Origin: Piromyces finnis
Lineage: Eukaryota > Neocallimastigomycota > Neocallimastigomycetes > Neocallimastigales > Neocallimastigaceae
Assembly: GCA_002104945.1 (NCBI GenBank)
Contig: MCFH01000034.1
Coordinates: forward strand, 434,001 to 498,000
DNA length: 64,000 nucleotides
Direction of reading: 5' to 3'
A model generated the notes under the pieces. The model did not search any database. It was given only the letters and a program-made list of their open reading frames with translations, and was not told the DNA's origin. Position numbers and translations under genes: made by a program. This document shows positions 50,573-62,723 of this stretch, piece after piece. Each line of letters opens with the position of its first letter. Within the stretch, counting starts at the first letter, position 1.

Positions 50573-53262
50573 TTAATGTTTTGATTGATTCTCTAATGTG
50601 GTGGTGGTGGAGGATGGTTGTTGAAAGTATTCTTGTTTTAATAATTTAACACATTGATAAAATTCTTTGGTCCATTCAATCTTCCATTTTTCCCAATTCC
50701 AACGGAATACATCTTTTAAGAATTCTATTAAATTAATATAATCACCAGAATCTTTAGGAATTGGAAGTTTAGAAAGAGAAAGAATTTGAAGTTTTAATTC
50801 TTGTATGGTATGACCAAACTGCACTTGTAAATCTTCTGCCATTTTTCTTTTCCAAATATTGACTTGTAAAGTAATGGTTTTAAAGGATTGTTCCATAGTA
50901 TCAATAATACTTTTATTATACGCTTTAATATGATCATTAATATATTGTAGATTAGATTGATTCACCTCATCTTGGAAGGCTTTAAGTCGATTTTCTACAT
51001 CATCTGTTAGATTCTTTACATTTTTCAAATGCATTGTATTCATTTGGGCACATATTTCATTAAATTTCTCAACAATTCCTTGGGTATGCTTATCATAAAT
51101 TTGATCTCCTAGGATTTGAAAATTAAAATTCAATCGTTTATCCAGGTCATTAATTCGATTCTCCATGGCAATAATAGCTGAATTCGATGGGGTCAAGGTA
51201 TCCGGTGGTGGTGGATAATTATAGTTTATATTTCCATTGATGGATAATGGTGGTGGAAGGTTATTTTTATTATGACGTCCACGGTTAAACATTCCATTAG
51301 TATTGGCATTAAGCGTTCTTTGATCACTATTAATAGGTACTAAATCATTTGGACCTGATCTATAATTATTTTTATTAATATAATCATTTTCATTGGTCTT
51401 TTGTCGTTTATTTGCCATATATCCGCCACCATTATTATAAGTATTACTATTGTAGTTGGTAGGGTTGTTAAAATTGTTGTTGCCACTATTGTAATTATTA
51501 TTGCTAAAGTTATGATAATCATCTGGTATTACAATTGGATTCGAAACTACGGGTAAAGGATTCATGGTATTATCTATCTTTTTCTTAACATCATTAATAT
51601 CTTGTTCATTTTTATAGGTATATTTTTGTATAATGGGTATACTATCAATATTTTCTTTATTCTTTTCAACAAAAGAATCAATTTTTCTTATTTGATCTAA
51701 AATTTTTAAAAGTGTCATTGGTGAATAACTACTATTTTCTAATTCACTTCTTGTATTTAAATCACTTTCAGGTATAAGTCTTTTTATAACACTTTCCATG
51801 GTATTCATTCTATTTTGATACGTTTCAATACGCGTTAAAAATTCTTTTAAAATTCTATTAATCAATTGTATTTCCTTGTCTTTAAAAAAGTTACATATAT
51901 ATTATAATAATTATAATTAATTAAAAATAGGAATAGGATAGAATGAATAGTGTAATATAAAATATAAAACAAATATAAAATAGATATATATATAAAACTA
52001 AAAATATTTAAAATATTTTCATAATTATATAACTATTCCATGGATAATATGTAATATCTCTCAACTTTTTTTTTTTTTTTAAAAAAAAAATATTCTTCAA
52101 TAATTAAATATTAAAAAAAAAAATTTTTTTTTTTCAAAAAATATAAAAAAGCCACGCTTACCAATTCCTTCAAAAGCCATAGATAAAGATTTTCTATCGC
52201 TTGTTAAATTTTCTTTTATTTTTTTTCCTGAATTATGGTATATTTCACTAATAAATGAATTATGATATTCAACATTATCAAAAATATCGGTATTTTCTTC
52301 TATGTCCCTTTCGTCCTTATAAAGTAAAGAAAGTTGAACCAATTCTTTTTTAAATTGGCTTGTATCAATAGATTTATCAACTTTTTCTGCAATGACACTT
52401 TGTTTTAACGTTAACAATTCTTTTTTTAAACCTTCTATCTTTTTATTAAGTTTATCTTCAACTTTTTTACGTCTCATCTCTTCTTCTCTTCTAATTTGTT
52501 CTTCTACCGAAGAATAACACATAGCTCTTAAACTTTTATAAATATTATTCATTGTATCTAACAATTTCTTTTTCTTATTGGAAGATAATAATTTATCCAA
52601 ATCTTTATCTTTTTTTTATTATTTGTTGTTATTAATAATAATATTATTAATTATTAAAATTTCATTTTCATTGGAATTTTGTAAATTATTGTTTATTAAC
52701 ACGCGCCATGCACGTACCACCAACACAGATATAAAATATATTTAAATATATTTTGAATTAATATACTTTTTTTTATTTATTTATTTTAAAATTTTAAATA
52801 TTATTATTTTTATTATCGTTGTTATTATTGTTGATACTTTTTTTTTTTTTTTTTTTTACCTTTTATATCAACAGTATTTGTTCCTAATTCATCTCTTCTT
52901 GAAGCATCTTCATTGATAATATCTTCATTTATTATAGATAATTTACATGTTACTTTTAAAAAGTCTTTTAATATCATGTATTTTTTTAGAGGTGATTATT
53001 TTATTTTATTTTATTTTATTTTATTTTTTTTAAAAAAAAAAAAAAAGGTAATAAATTGTAAATAACAATAAAGATAGATATTGTTATACCCCAATTGTGG
53101 AAATAAAAAAAAAAAGGTATTAATAAATCTATACTTTTTAATAATTTTTTTTTTTTTTTTATTTTTTATTTTCTTTTTACCATTGAAAAAAGTTAATAAT
53201 TGATTATTAAGTTCTATTTCTTTTTCCTGTTGAATTCTTGCAGAAGTTCTAGTAGGATACAT
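50573..53262 (-). CDS. Unrecognised coiled-coil protein
   Basis: Four exons, read downward: 53262-53181, 52964-52860, 52608-52162, 51879-50573; 1941 nt, 646 aa. All joins are phase 1 and close exactly. The start is MYPTRTSARIQQEKEIELNN. Residues about 90-150 form a charged coiled coil (EEQIRREEEMRRKKVEDKL). A second helical block lies at about 215-310. An Asn/Gly/Pro-rich disordered linker spans about 320-430 and includes PPPLSINGNINYNYPPPPD. A C-terminal helical region (430-640) contains several heptad-like stretches and a Trp-rich segment FRWNWEKWKIEWTKEF. I do not recognise a family; a structural or complex-scaffold role would only be a guess. The exon chain and non-repetitive helical ends support a real gene. 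Confidence 0.8.
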
Positions 53263-54372
53263 TTTTTATTATTATTATTATTATTATTATATATCCCTCT
53301 AAATTCTAGTTATTTATTATAATAATAAATACGCAATATAAATTAAAATAAATAAATTATAAAGTTATTCTTTTTAAATAATTATTATTATTTTAGTAAA
53401 TGTGGTCGTTATTGTCGTTATTGTTATTGTAATCGTTATAATATTAGAATAAATAAAATAAAATAAAATAAAAATATTATATTAATAAAACTTTGGATTT
53501 CTTTTTTATTTATATTAACTTTTTTGGTGGTGGAAATGGAAGTGGAAAAAATTTTTAAATATTTAATTATAAAAAAAAAAAACATTTTTTTTAATATTTA
53601 TTAAACTTTGTATCACGTGTAAATTGTATAACATTAAAAATTAAATAAAAAAATCATCCACCTAAAAAAAGATGAAATAAAAAGTACATTAAAATGGAAT
53701 TAAAATGGAATTTAGAATGGAATTTAGAATGGAATTTAGAATGGAATTTAGAATGGAATTAGAATGGAATTAAAATGGAATTTAGAATGGAATTTAGAAT
53801 GGAATTTAGAATGGAATTTAGAATGGAATTTAGAATGGTGATAGTAATAACAATAATAATAAATATATTTCAAGAAATTAAATGGATGGTAATACCATCC
53901 TCTTTCATCCAAAAGATTAGAAATTCTATTTAAAAAATTTGACAGCCTTTCAGCTTGATTTTTTTTTTTTTTTTTTTAATATTTATTTATTTATTTTATT
54001 TATTTTTTTAATTATAGATTTGATTTAAAATCTTTGTAAATTTGTGCTTTTTTTTTTTTTTTTTTTTTTTTTACTACAAACCAAGTAAAGTAATTAATAT
54101 AAAAAAAAAAAAAGTTCTAATTATATAATTATATATATAAAATTTAAAATTTATAAAATATTATCAACTAAAATAGGTATATAGATATAGATATACATAT
54201 AGTAATTATAGTATTTAGTTTATAATAATTTGCATGATAAAAATAATAAAAAAAAAAAAAAAAAAAAAAAAGGAAATGAGGAATAATGAATAATATATAT
54301 ATTATAGGGATAATAAAGCGATTCGTATTAAAATAAAAAAAAAAAAATAATAAAATTGAATATCTAATACAT
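53263..54372. other. Intergenic with minisatellite
   Basis: Upstream of the coiled-coil gene and downstream of the mucin-like gene. It contains ATT and TAAAA runs, the 12-bp minisatellite listed separately, and T tracts. No gene seen. Confidence 0.5.
53691..53838. repeat. 12-bp minisatellite AATGGAATTTAG
   Basis: About twelve units of AATGGAATTTAG, with shortened or AATTAA variants at the start and in the middle, about 430 bp upstream of the coiled-coil gene's start. Confidence 0.92.
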
Positions 54373-57329
54373 TTATATTAATTCTTGAGATGGATGATTT
54401 GATGAACCAACATTATTGTCATCTGAAAATAGATCATCATCTTCAACATTAATACCAATTTCATCATCATACATTTCATCAACTTCATCATAATCATCTA
54501 AAAATCCTTCTTCAGCAAAGTAATCAAATCTTTCATTTTCATTACCATTTTCAGCTTGTCTCATGGCTTCAGTAACAGCACTAAAACGTGGTTTTTTAGA
54601 TTTCATATAGAAAAATATACCAGCAGCACCACAAACAGATAATAAAATTAAACCAGTGTGACCTTCATCTTGTTCTTCTTCTTGTTCTTCTTCTTTTGGT
54701 GTTTCTTCTTCTGGAGCAGCGTTTTCTTTGGAGGCTTCGTCTCCTTCTTCGAATGGACTAGATGTTTCTAAAGAAGAAGTACTAGTGGAAGTAACATCTT
54801 CTTCCATGGTAGATGATGGTTTTTCTTTTGAGTTTCCACTTCCTATAATCTTTTCTTCTGAGAATGTAGTGGTTTCTTCATCACCATCAGTTTTACTTTC
54901 AGTTTCATTTTCAGTTGAAGAACTAGTAGGTGTTGAGGTGACTAAAGCAGTTCCAGTGGATGTAGTTGAAGACTTTTCTTCATAACTAGTGGTCTTGTTT
55001 TCAGAATCGGAATCATTATCACCATCTTCATTTGTAGCAGTTGGTGAACTAGAAGAAGAAGAGGTACTAGTAGATGAGCCAGTGGATGTAGCTGAAGCAG
55101 TACCAGTGGATGTACTAGTAGATGAACCAGTGGAAGTAGCTGTAGTGCTTTCTTCACTTTCAGTAGTCTTGTTTTCAGAATCGGAATCACTACCATCATC
55201 TTCCTTTTCTCCTTCATTTGTAGCAGTTGGTGAACTAGAAGTAGAAGAAGTGGTACCAGTAGAGGTACCAGTAGAGGTAGCTGAGGCAGTACCAGTGGAA
55301 GTAGATGAACTAGAAGAAGTACCAGTAGAGGTAGCTGAAGAAGTACCAGTGGAAGTAGCTGTAGTGCTTTCTTCACTTTCAGTAGTCTTGTTTTCAGAAT
55401 CGGAATCACTACCATCATCTTCCTTTTCTCCTTCATTTGTAGCAGTTGGTGAACTAGAAGTAGAAGAAGTGGTACCAGTAGAGGTACCAGTAGAGGTAGC
55501 TGAGGCAGTACCAGTAGAAGTAGATGAACTAGAAGAAGTACCAGTAGAGGTAGCTGAAGAAGTACCAGTGGAAGTAGCTGTAGTGCTTTCTTCACTTTCA
55601 GTAGTCTTGTTTTCAGAATCGGAATCACTACCATCATCCTCCTTTTCTTCTTCATTTGTAGCAGTTGGTGAACTAGAAGAAGAAGAAGTGGTACCAGTAG
55701 AGGTACCAGTAGAGGTAGCTGAGGCAGTACCAGTGGAAGTAGATGAACTAGAAGAAGTACCAGTAGAGGTAGCTGAAGAAGTACCAGTGGAAGTAGCTGT
55801 AGTGCTTTCTTCACTTTCAGTAGTCTTGTTTTCAGTATCGGAATCACTACCATCATCTTCCTTTTCTCCTTCATTTGTAGCTTCGGTCTTTGAAGTTTCT
55901 GTGACTTTTTCATCTGATTTACTAGTTGACTTTTCATCAGTGTTGGTTGTTGTAGTAGAATCGAGAGCAGTTTGAGTAACAGTACTATCAGTAGCAGTAA
56001 TTGTAGCATTAGTATTATTCTTACTAGTAGTAATAGTAGCATTTTCAACAGATTTAGTGTTGACTGGATTCTTTTTTGCATCTTCTACGGTAAGAACTGA
56101 AGCACCACTAATACCAATAGCATCAATAATAGCATTGACTTTCTCCTTATCTTCATCCCCTTCCATCTTTAATTTTGACATAAAGGTCCATGTTAATTTT
56201 TTAGAGTTATTTTCTATTATAGAAGCGTAACCATAAGTGACTTCGGCATCCATTACAATATCAGCCATAGTTAATTTATTGTCATTATCAATAGCAAATT
56301 GGAAACCATTTTCTCCATTAAAACTGAAAATAATAGTTTTGTCTTCAACAAACTTTTTTAATTTATTACAAAAAAAAAGGGGGGAAGAGAAAAGTGAAAT
56401 ATATTAATACAATGTTAATTTTTTATTTTTAAAAATGGATATATTTTAACTATTCATTTGATAGTTACTTCATCTGGTTTAACATTTAAAGTAACGGTTG
56501 CTTTAACAGTTTCACCGACTAATTTTTTATCTGTTGTAGTAACATCACCAATACTTAAACTATCTTCATTAATTTTCCAACCCTTACAATCCTTGACCTT
56601 TTTCTTACTATCTTTTTCCAATTCACATTTAATATCTAAAAATGGAGCTGCATTAAATTTTTCATTGGCAAAACTAGTAATACTAGTAATAGAAGGATCA
56701 TCATTAAATAATTGGATTGGAGCTTTATTTAGATAAATAATAAAAATTAATAGTCATTCCATATCATACTTAAAATATAGATATAATTATCTATTATTAA
56801 TAATGTATATACTTCTACTATCCTATTTCTACTTACCACATTCCTCAGTAACTGTTGGAATAAGATTCATGGAACGATCACATACTTCATCTTCTCCTTC
56901 CTTTGGTGGTTCATAGTAATAAATTTTCTTACTATCTTTTAATAAAACTTCATTTTCAACACATTTGGTAATGAAAACTTTAAGAGAATCGTCTCGACAA
57001 CCTTTATTAAATTTAACCCATTAAATTAATTAATAACAACATATAAATAATTAAAAAAAAAAAAAAAACTTTAAAATGCTTGTTTCATTTTATATTCAAA
57101 AAAAAATAAGAAATAATTTTTTATTATTCCTCTCGAGGTTATTTTTCAAAAAAAAAAAAAAAAAAATAACCCCTCGATACTTTTTAAATATATAATATAT
57201 AAAAAAAAAAACTACATTTCAATGCTATAAATTACCTTGAACAATTTGAGTATCTAAAAATCCTCCTAATAATCCAGCCTTTGCCGATACAGCTGATAAA
57301 ATTAGTAATAAATTTGATGAAAACTTCAT
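54373..57329 (-). CDS. Mucin-like type I membrane glycoprotein with tandem Ser/Thr repeats
   Basis: Four exons, read downward: 57329-57236, 57001-56837, 56722-56469, 56352-54373; 2493 nt, 830 aa. A signal peptide is evident (MKFSSNLLLILSAVSAKAG). Residues 30-270 form an extracellular domain with several Cys. Residues about 290-640 are Ser/Thr/Gly/Ala repeats of about 73 aa, each starting with an acidic DDGSDSDSENKTTESEEST block and continuing in STGTSS-type runs. One membrane segment (HTGLILLSVCGAAGIFFYM) is followed by a basic stop-transfer KSKKPR and an acidic cytoplasmic tail. Heavy O-glycosylation and surface or endomembrane location are inferred. No family is recognised for the N-terminal domain. 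Long frames on the other strand and in another minus frame are by-products of the repeat. Confidence 0.88.
55020..55895 (-). repeat. About 219-bp coding tandem repeat, four copies
   Basis: The phrase GTGCTTTCTTCACTTTCAG (plus strand) recurs near 55145, 55363, 55580 and 55799, a spacing of about 219 bp (73 codons). Copies two to four are almost identical at DNA level; the copy nearest the C-terminus is shorter and more diverged. Confidence 0.9.
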
Positions 57330-59417
57330 TATATATAAAATAATATCGGGCTATAATGTTATATTTTCTTATTCCTTTTATACTAAATTTGGTTTAATTT
57401 TTTTTATTATTATTAATAAATTTTCTATTTCCCTTTACTTTTGGTCTTTTTTTTTTTTTTAAAATCTTTAATAAATTATATTTGTCTTAATAAAAAGTAT
57501 TCATTTATTGTCTTTTAAATACAATAGGTACAGAAAGAGTTTTTTTTTTAATATAGAATATAGAATAGGAATAAAGTATAGAGTTAATAAATGTGTGTTT
57601 AATAATTGTTTTTTTTTTTCTTTTAAAAAAAATAAAAAAAACTTGAAAGATGTATCAATATCGATATATCAATATAAATATAACACTAAAACAATAAAAA
57701 AAAAAAATAGTTGATGGAGGTGTGAGTATTGGTGTATGGGTGTGTTTATAAATGAACAACTATAAGCCACTGAATGATATTAAAAAAATATATTTTTTTT
57801 AAATAGTTTATTAAAAACTTTTTTTATTTACTTTATTTTTTTCTCAATATTTATATTTTGGTTTTTGTTTTTTTGTTTTTGGTTTGTTGTTGTTGTTTTT
57901 GTTATTCCTTTTATTCGGATGGTCACCAATTTTTTGGATTTTTTCTTTTTTAAATTTTAAAAAAATAAATAAAAAAAAAAAACAGAAAAATTTTAATAAT
58001 AATTAAAAATAAAAAAAAATTTTTTTTATGATATGATATGACACATTTAAAAAAAATTATTTCATAATTTATCATTAATTAAGCATAATAATTAAAAATT
58101 AATTTGAACTTTAAATCCATTTATTTTTTTTTTTTTTATGAATTAAACCCATTATTTATAAAAAGGTTAAAGGAAGGAAGGGAGGAAGAAGCAATGAAAT
58201 CAATTGTAAAACCAAAAGCATAAAGCATTTCAAACACACACACACACACACACAACTTTTCCTTTTTTTTTTAAAAAAAAAAGTATTACAAAACAGCTTT
58301 TTTTTTTTTTGAAAATTATGGTTTAAACGGCGGCAAGAAATAAACTATTTATTTAAATTATATTATTCATTTATTTTTAATAATATATTTATTTATTTAA
58401 ATAATATTCATCCATTTAATATAAATGATACTATTATATAATATATTAGAATTTATTCTAATTTATATAAATTAATGATTTGCAATTAAATGAATGGATT
58501 TTTTAATATTATTCACTCATGGTAATATATTACAATACACTTTATAATATATTAAATGTATTATATTCAAAATTAAAATTGAATTTCTCATGATCAAATG
58601 AATACATATATTATGTATACATTTATAATGTATTGATTTGATTCTATTGGTTAATTTGGTACATAATAGTAATTGAACAGTGATGAGAAAGGCACACCTG
58701 AAAGGACGTAGAGGTATAGAGACGTTGAAACGGAAAGATTGAAATATTTCTATTCAATAATGAAAAAGAAGGAATAAATGCGTGTGTATGGAATGTGAAA
58801 TGTGTATGAAATAAATAATTTTATTATTAAAAATAGCTTGATTTTGGTTTGTAAAGTTTAAAGGGTGCGAAGAAGAAGAGAAGAGAGAGTGTGTATGTGT
58901 GTATGTGTGTATGTGTGTATGTGTGTATGTGCTTGTTTGTGTGTATGTGTGTGTATGTGTGTGTATGTGGTTGTGTTTAGAATAATGATTTTTTTTAAAA
59001 AAAAAAAAAAGTCTTTTTTAAATAAACTTCCTTCTTTTCATTAGAAAAAGAAAACTTTAAATTTTTTTACCAACATAAAAAAGGGAAGAACCCATAAAAA
59101 AAAAATTTTTTTTTTATTAATAAAAGAAAAAGTGTTTAAATTTGAAATTTAAAAAAAACACCACACCACCACCACAACAACAACAACAACAACAACAGAA
59201 CTTGATAAGGAAAAAAAAAAGTATTTAAAAATAATAATTTAAATTAAAAAAAAAAAAAAAAAAAAAGTTTATAAAAGTATTAAAATATAAAATAAATTGA
59301 CTTTTTTTTTTTTTTTAATTTAAAAAAAATAACGATAATAATAATAATATGAAATGTGATTTTATAATTGCAATGAACTAATTATAAAATGTTTGGAAAA
59401 AATAAAATAAATTGGTG

Positions 59418-59448
<31 letters not shown>
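57330..59448. other. 2.1-kb divergent intergenic region
   Basis: Upstream of both the mucin-like gene (-) and the HAD gene (+). No gene is seen. It includes TATAATATATT-like palindromes (58430-58570), a less AT-rich patch at 58678-58745, a GTGTATGT array and CCA/CAA runs at 59159-59197. Confidence 0.5.
58888..58976. repeat. GTGTATGT array
   Basis: About 90 bp of GTGTATGT units with TTGT variants, about 480 bp upstream of the HAD start codon. Confidence 0.9.
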
Positions 59449-60270
59449 ATGAATAAATATGGGATTATTGCATTAGACATGGATGGTACATTATTAATGT
59501 CAAATAAAAAAGTTCATCCTGACACCATTCGTGACATTGAAGAAGCTTCCAAAAAAGGAATTCACGTTATTTATTGTTCTGGAAGAGCGCCTATTGAAAT
59601 GAAAGAATATACAGGTATTCTTTCTACTATGCGTTATGCTATTTGTATGAGTGGTGCTCTTGTCTACGATATAAAAGAACAAAAAAATATTTATAGTCGT
59701 CCTATTGCCAAAGAACTTGTTAAAAAAATTGTTGAAGCCGCTAAAAATGATGATGGTATGGTTCATATGCTTACAGAAAGTGAATCCATTGTTAGAAAAG
59801 ATCAAATCACACATATGGCTGATTTTAATATGGAAATTTATCAATCCATGTTTTTAAAAATTGCAAAAACTGTTCCAGATATGGCGGAAGAAGCAGAAAA
59901 ACATGATGCTATACCAAAAGTAAACATTTATTTCCATTCTCACAAAGCTCGTCAAGAAGCCTATGAAAATTTAAAAGATCTTCCACTTTCTTTCGCCTTT
60001 GCGGAAGGAACATCTTTAGAAATGACAGCTAGTGGAGTAACAAAAGCAAATGGACTTTTAGAATTAGCTTCCTACCTAAAAATTCCAATTGAACAAACTC
60101 TTGGTATAGGAGATGGAGATAATGATCGTAGTTTCTTAGCAATAGTAGGACTTTCAGTAGCAATGGGAAACGCAGCAGAAGATATAAAAGCCATATGTAA
60201 AGTAATAACAGATGATAATGATCATAATGGAACAGGAAAAATAATTCGAAAATATTGTTTAGAAAATTAG
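59449..60270 (+). CDS. Cof-type HAD-superfamily phosphatase, bacterial-like
   Basis: Single exon, 273 aa, the usual size of bacterial Cof/YidA proteins. All four HAD motifs are present: D10-M-D12-G-T-L, S44 in YCSGR, K199 in TKANGLL, and G221-D-G-D-N-D in GIGDGDNDRSF. The C2-type cap lies between motifs II and III. These enzymes hydrolyse sugar phosphates and related metabolites in the cytosol; the substrate cannot be told. The sequence style (VGLSVAMGNA, KAICKVITDDN, NGTGKIIRKY) is that of Firmicutes proteins. With the lack of introns in an intron-rich neighbourhood this suggests acquisition from rumen-type bacteria, though a tree is needed. The start codon follows a long A-rich leader, and no in-frame upstream Met competes. 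Confidence 0.95.
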   Translation: MNKYGIIALDMDGTLLMSNKKVHPDTIRDIEEASKKGIHVIYCSGRAPIEMKEYTGILSTMRYAICMSGALVYDIKEQKNIYSRPIAKELVKKIVEAAKNDDGMVHMLTESESIVRKDQITHMADFNMEIYQSMFLKIAKTVPDMAEEAEKHDAIPKVNIYFHSHKARQEAYENLKDLPLSFAFAEGTSLEMTASGVTKANGLLELASYLKIPIEQTLGIGDGDNDRSFLAIVGLSVAMGNAAEDIKAICKVITDDNDHNGTGKIIRKYCLEN

Positions 60271-62723
60271 TTTATTAAAAAAAATATAGATAAATAGATA
60301 TCTATTATAGATATATAAATATTTTTTTTTGTGGGTGTGTGTATAATAACATCTAGTTTAAATTTTCAAAGTTTATTTTTTTTTTAAAAAAAAAAAAAAG
60401 TAAATAAAAAAATAAAAATGAGTCTTTCAATACAATTATACCATTCTTTTTTTTCATTTTTATTGTTTTACTTTGATAAAATTTGTTTTTATATATCTTG
60501 GTTTTCAAATGCCTATTTACATATTCTTTTTTATGTTGACTTTACCACATTTAGCACATGCTAAAAAAAAAAAAAGATTTTTTATTAAAATTATAGTTTA
60601 AAAAGTTGAATAAATATAGGGATAAAGTAAAGTAATAATATACATATCTACATACAACTCTATACCTTCATTATTTCTTTACCTATAAAAAAGAGTCATG
60701 ATTACTTAAAAAACTTGTATACAATAATAATAATGCAATCCTAATTATTGATCAATAAATGGTCAACAAAATAATTTAAAAAAAAACTCTAAAATATAAA
60801 GTAGTTACTATATAAAAACCTGTCAACTTAAAAAATAAGAATAATAATAAAAAAGATTATGATTAACCTATACATATGATATGATGGTATATATATGCAT
60901 TTTGATTTTCCAAACACTATTTCATCTCCTAATATAATACATTTTTTATGCAAACTTTTTTTTTTTCTAAATTTAACGTTTTTTTTTTTTTCTTTAATAT
61001 TTTTATTTCTTTTTATTATTATTATTATTCTTCCTATTAAATATTTAGTACTAAAAAAAAAAGGGAATAGTCTGTTATTATAAAGATTATCGTAAGTGTA
61101 TTAATAATCCTATTGAATGTAGCTTGTATACCTTTAAAATTTAAAGAGTTTTGTTGTTGTAAATGGCAATTCCATTTTAAATTAATAAAAAATTTATAAA
61201 AAAAAAAAAAAAAATAACAATATTTAAAAAAAAAAGTATTTCAATATAGCTCATTTTATTCAAAGTAATAATTAATTGAAATAATAATAATACTAATAAT
61301 AATACTATTAATAATAAAAGAATAATAAAGTATAAAAGGTATATGGGTATATGTTACATCTTTTTTTTTTTTTTATAAAAAAAAAAAAAAGTTGATTCTA
61401 TATATATAAAAAATTTTAGAAAAATCGAAAAAAAAAATTATGTAAAAAAATATAAATGGCAATAATAAACAACAACAACAACATCGACATCGACATCATC
61501 AGCATCCCTCAAAAAAGTACGGATAAATACTTGAACGATATTATATATGTATAAACTACATTCTCTATTAAACAAGATAATAAAATATAGCATTTTTCTT
61601 TATTTAAATAATCTTTTTGTTCTTTTATTTTTTAAAAGAAATGTTTCATGAATAAATATTATTTATTAAATTTAAGATGAATTAAAACTTTATTTATTAT
61701 TAAAAAAAAAAAAGAAAGAAAACCACCACCACCACCACCACCACCACTTTTCTTTTTCTAAAAAAAAAAAAACAAAGAATAAATTGAAAGAATAACAAAA
61801 AAAAAAAAAATAATAATAATAATAATACCTACACCTCTCCTAACCAACTAGTAGAAGAACGGAATATTAAAAAAAAAAAAAGAGTCTATCAATAAAAAGT
61901 AAAAAATAAAATTGTAATTCAAAAATTCAAAAAAAAAAAAAAAAGTAAATAATTCATAAAAATATGTTTATTATTTTTAAAAAAATTGTCTTTATGTAAA
62001 ATAGTGAATATATCTATAATGTGGTATTATTCAATATAAAATAATAATATTGTATCATATTCAAAATAGTATGTATGGTAGAAAAACAACATTTCATACA
62101 AAACTCTATATATATAGGAAAATAGAAAATAGGAAATAAATAATCCTAATAAAAACTAATGAACACATGAAAAAGAAAAAAATAAAGAAAAGGAAAAAAA
62201 AATCATTCCTTTAAAATAAATATCCTAAATGAAATTTAAAATTAACACTTATTTCTTTATTTATCATTATTATTTTATTTATATTTATATTTATATAATT
62301 ATCAATTACTTTTTTTTTTAAAAAAAAAAAAGTAAGAATAAATATAAATACTATTATTTGATATTTGATATATATATATATCATATTTCTCACTTTTTTA
62401 TATTTTTTAAAAAGATAGAAAAAAACAATAATAAAAATAATAATAAATAGACATAAAAAGCATGATAATTAAAAATAAATTATATTTTTTCATCTTGGCA
62501 AATATATTTTTCATTCAAATAGCAATGTAAAAAGAAAATAAGCAATATATATATAATTTATATATAATTTTTTTTCATTATTATTTGTATAACACCTTTA
62601 GATAAAGAAAAAGAGAAAATAAAAATAGATATATATAATTTGATAACTATATTAAATACTAATACCTATTTTTTTTTTTTTTTATTTTTTCTTTAAAACA
62701 AAATAAAATTTTATGTATATAGA
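60271..62723. other. 2.4-kb intergenic region
   Basis: Between the HAD gene and the sphingomyelinase-like gene, both rightward. Mostly A/T tracts. A CCA run lies at 61723-61746. A 32-codon frame at 61456-61554 is compositionally distinct (see findings). No established gene seen. Confidence 0.5.

Noticed and set aside
54989-55975. 328-codon plus-strand frame, and a 379-codon alternative minus-strand frame at 54942-56081
   Set aside because: Both are repetitive translations of the mucin-like gene's 219-bp repeat, with no start context, exon partners or domain. The minus frame with signal peptide, repeats and membrane span is the coherent one.
58678-58745. C/D-box snoRNA-like segment (GTGATGA followed by CTGA)
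   Set aside because: Only one C-like and one D-like box 12 nt apart, no terminal stem and no second box pair; insufficient for an snoRNA call.
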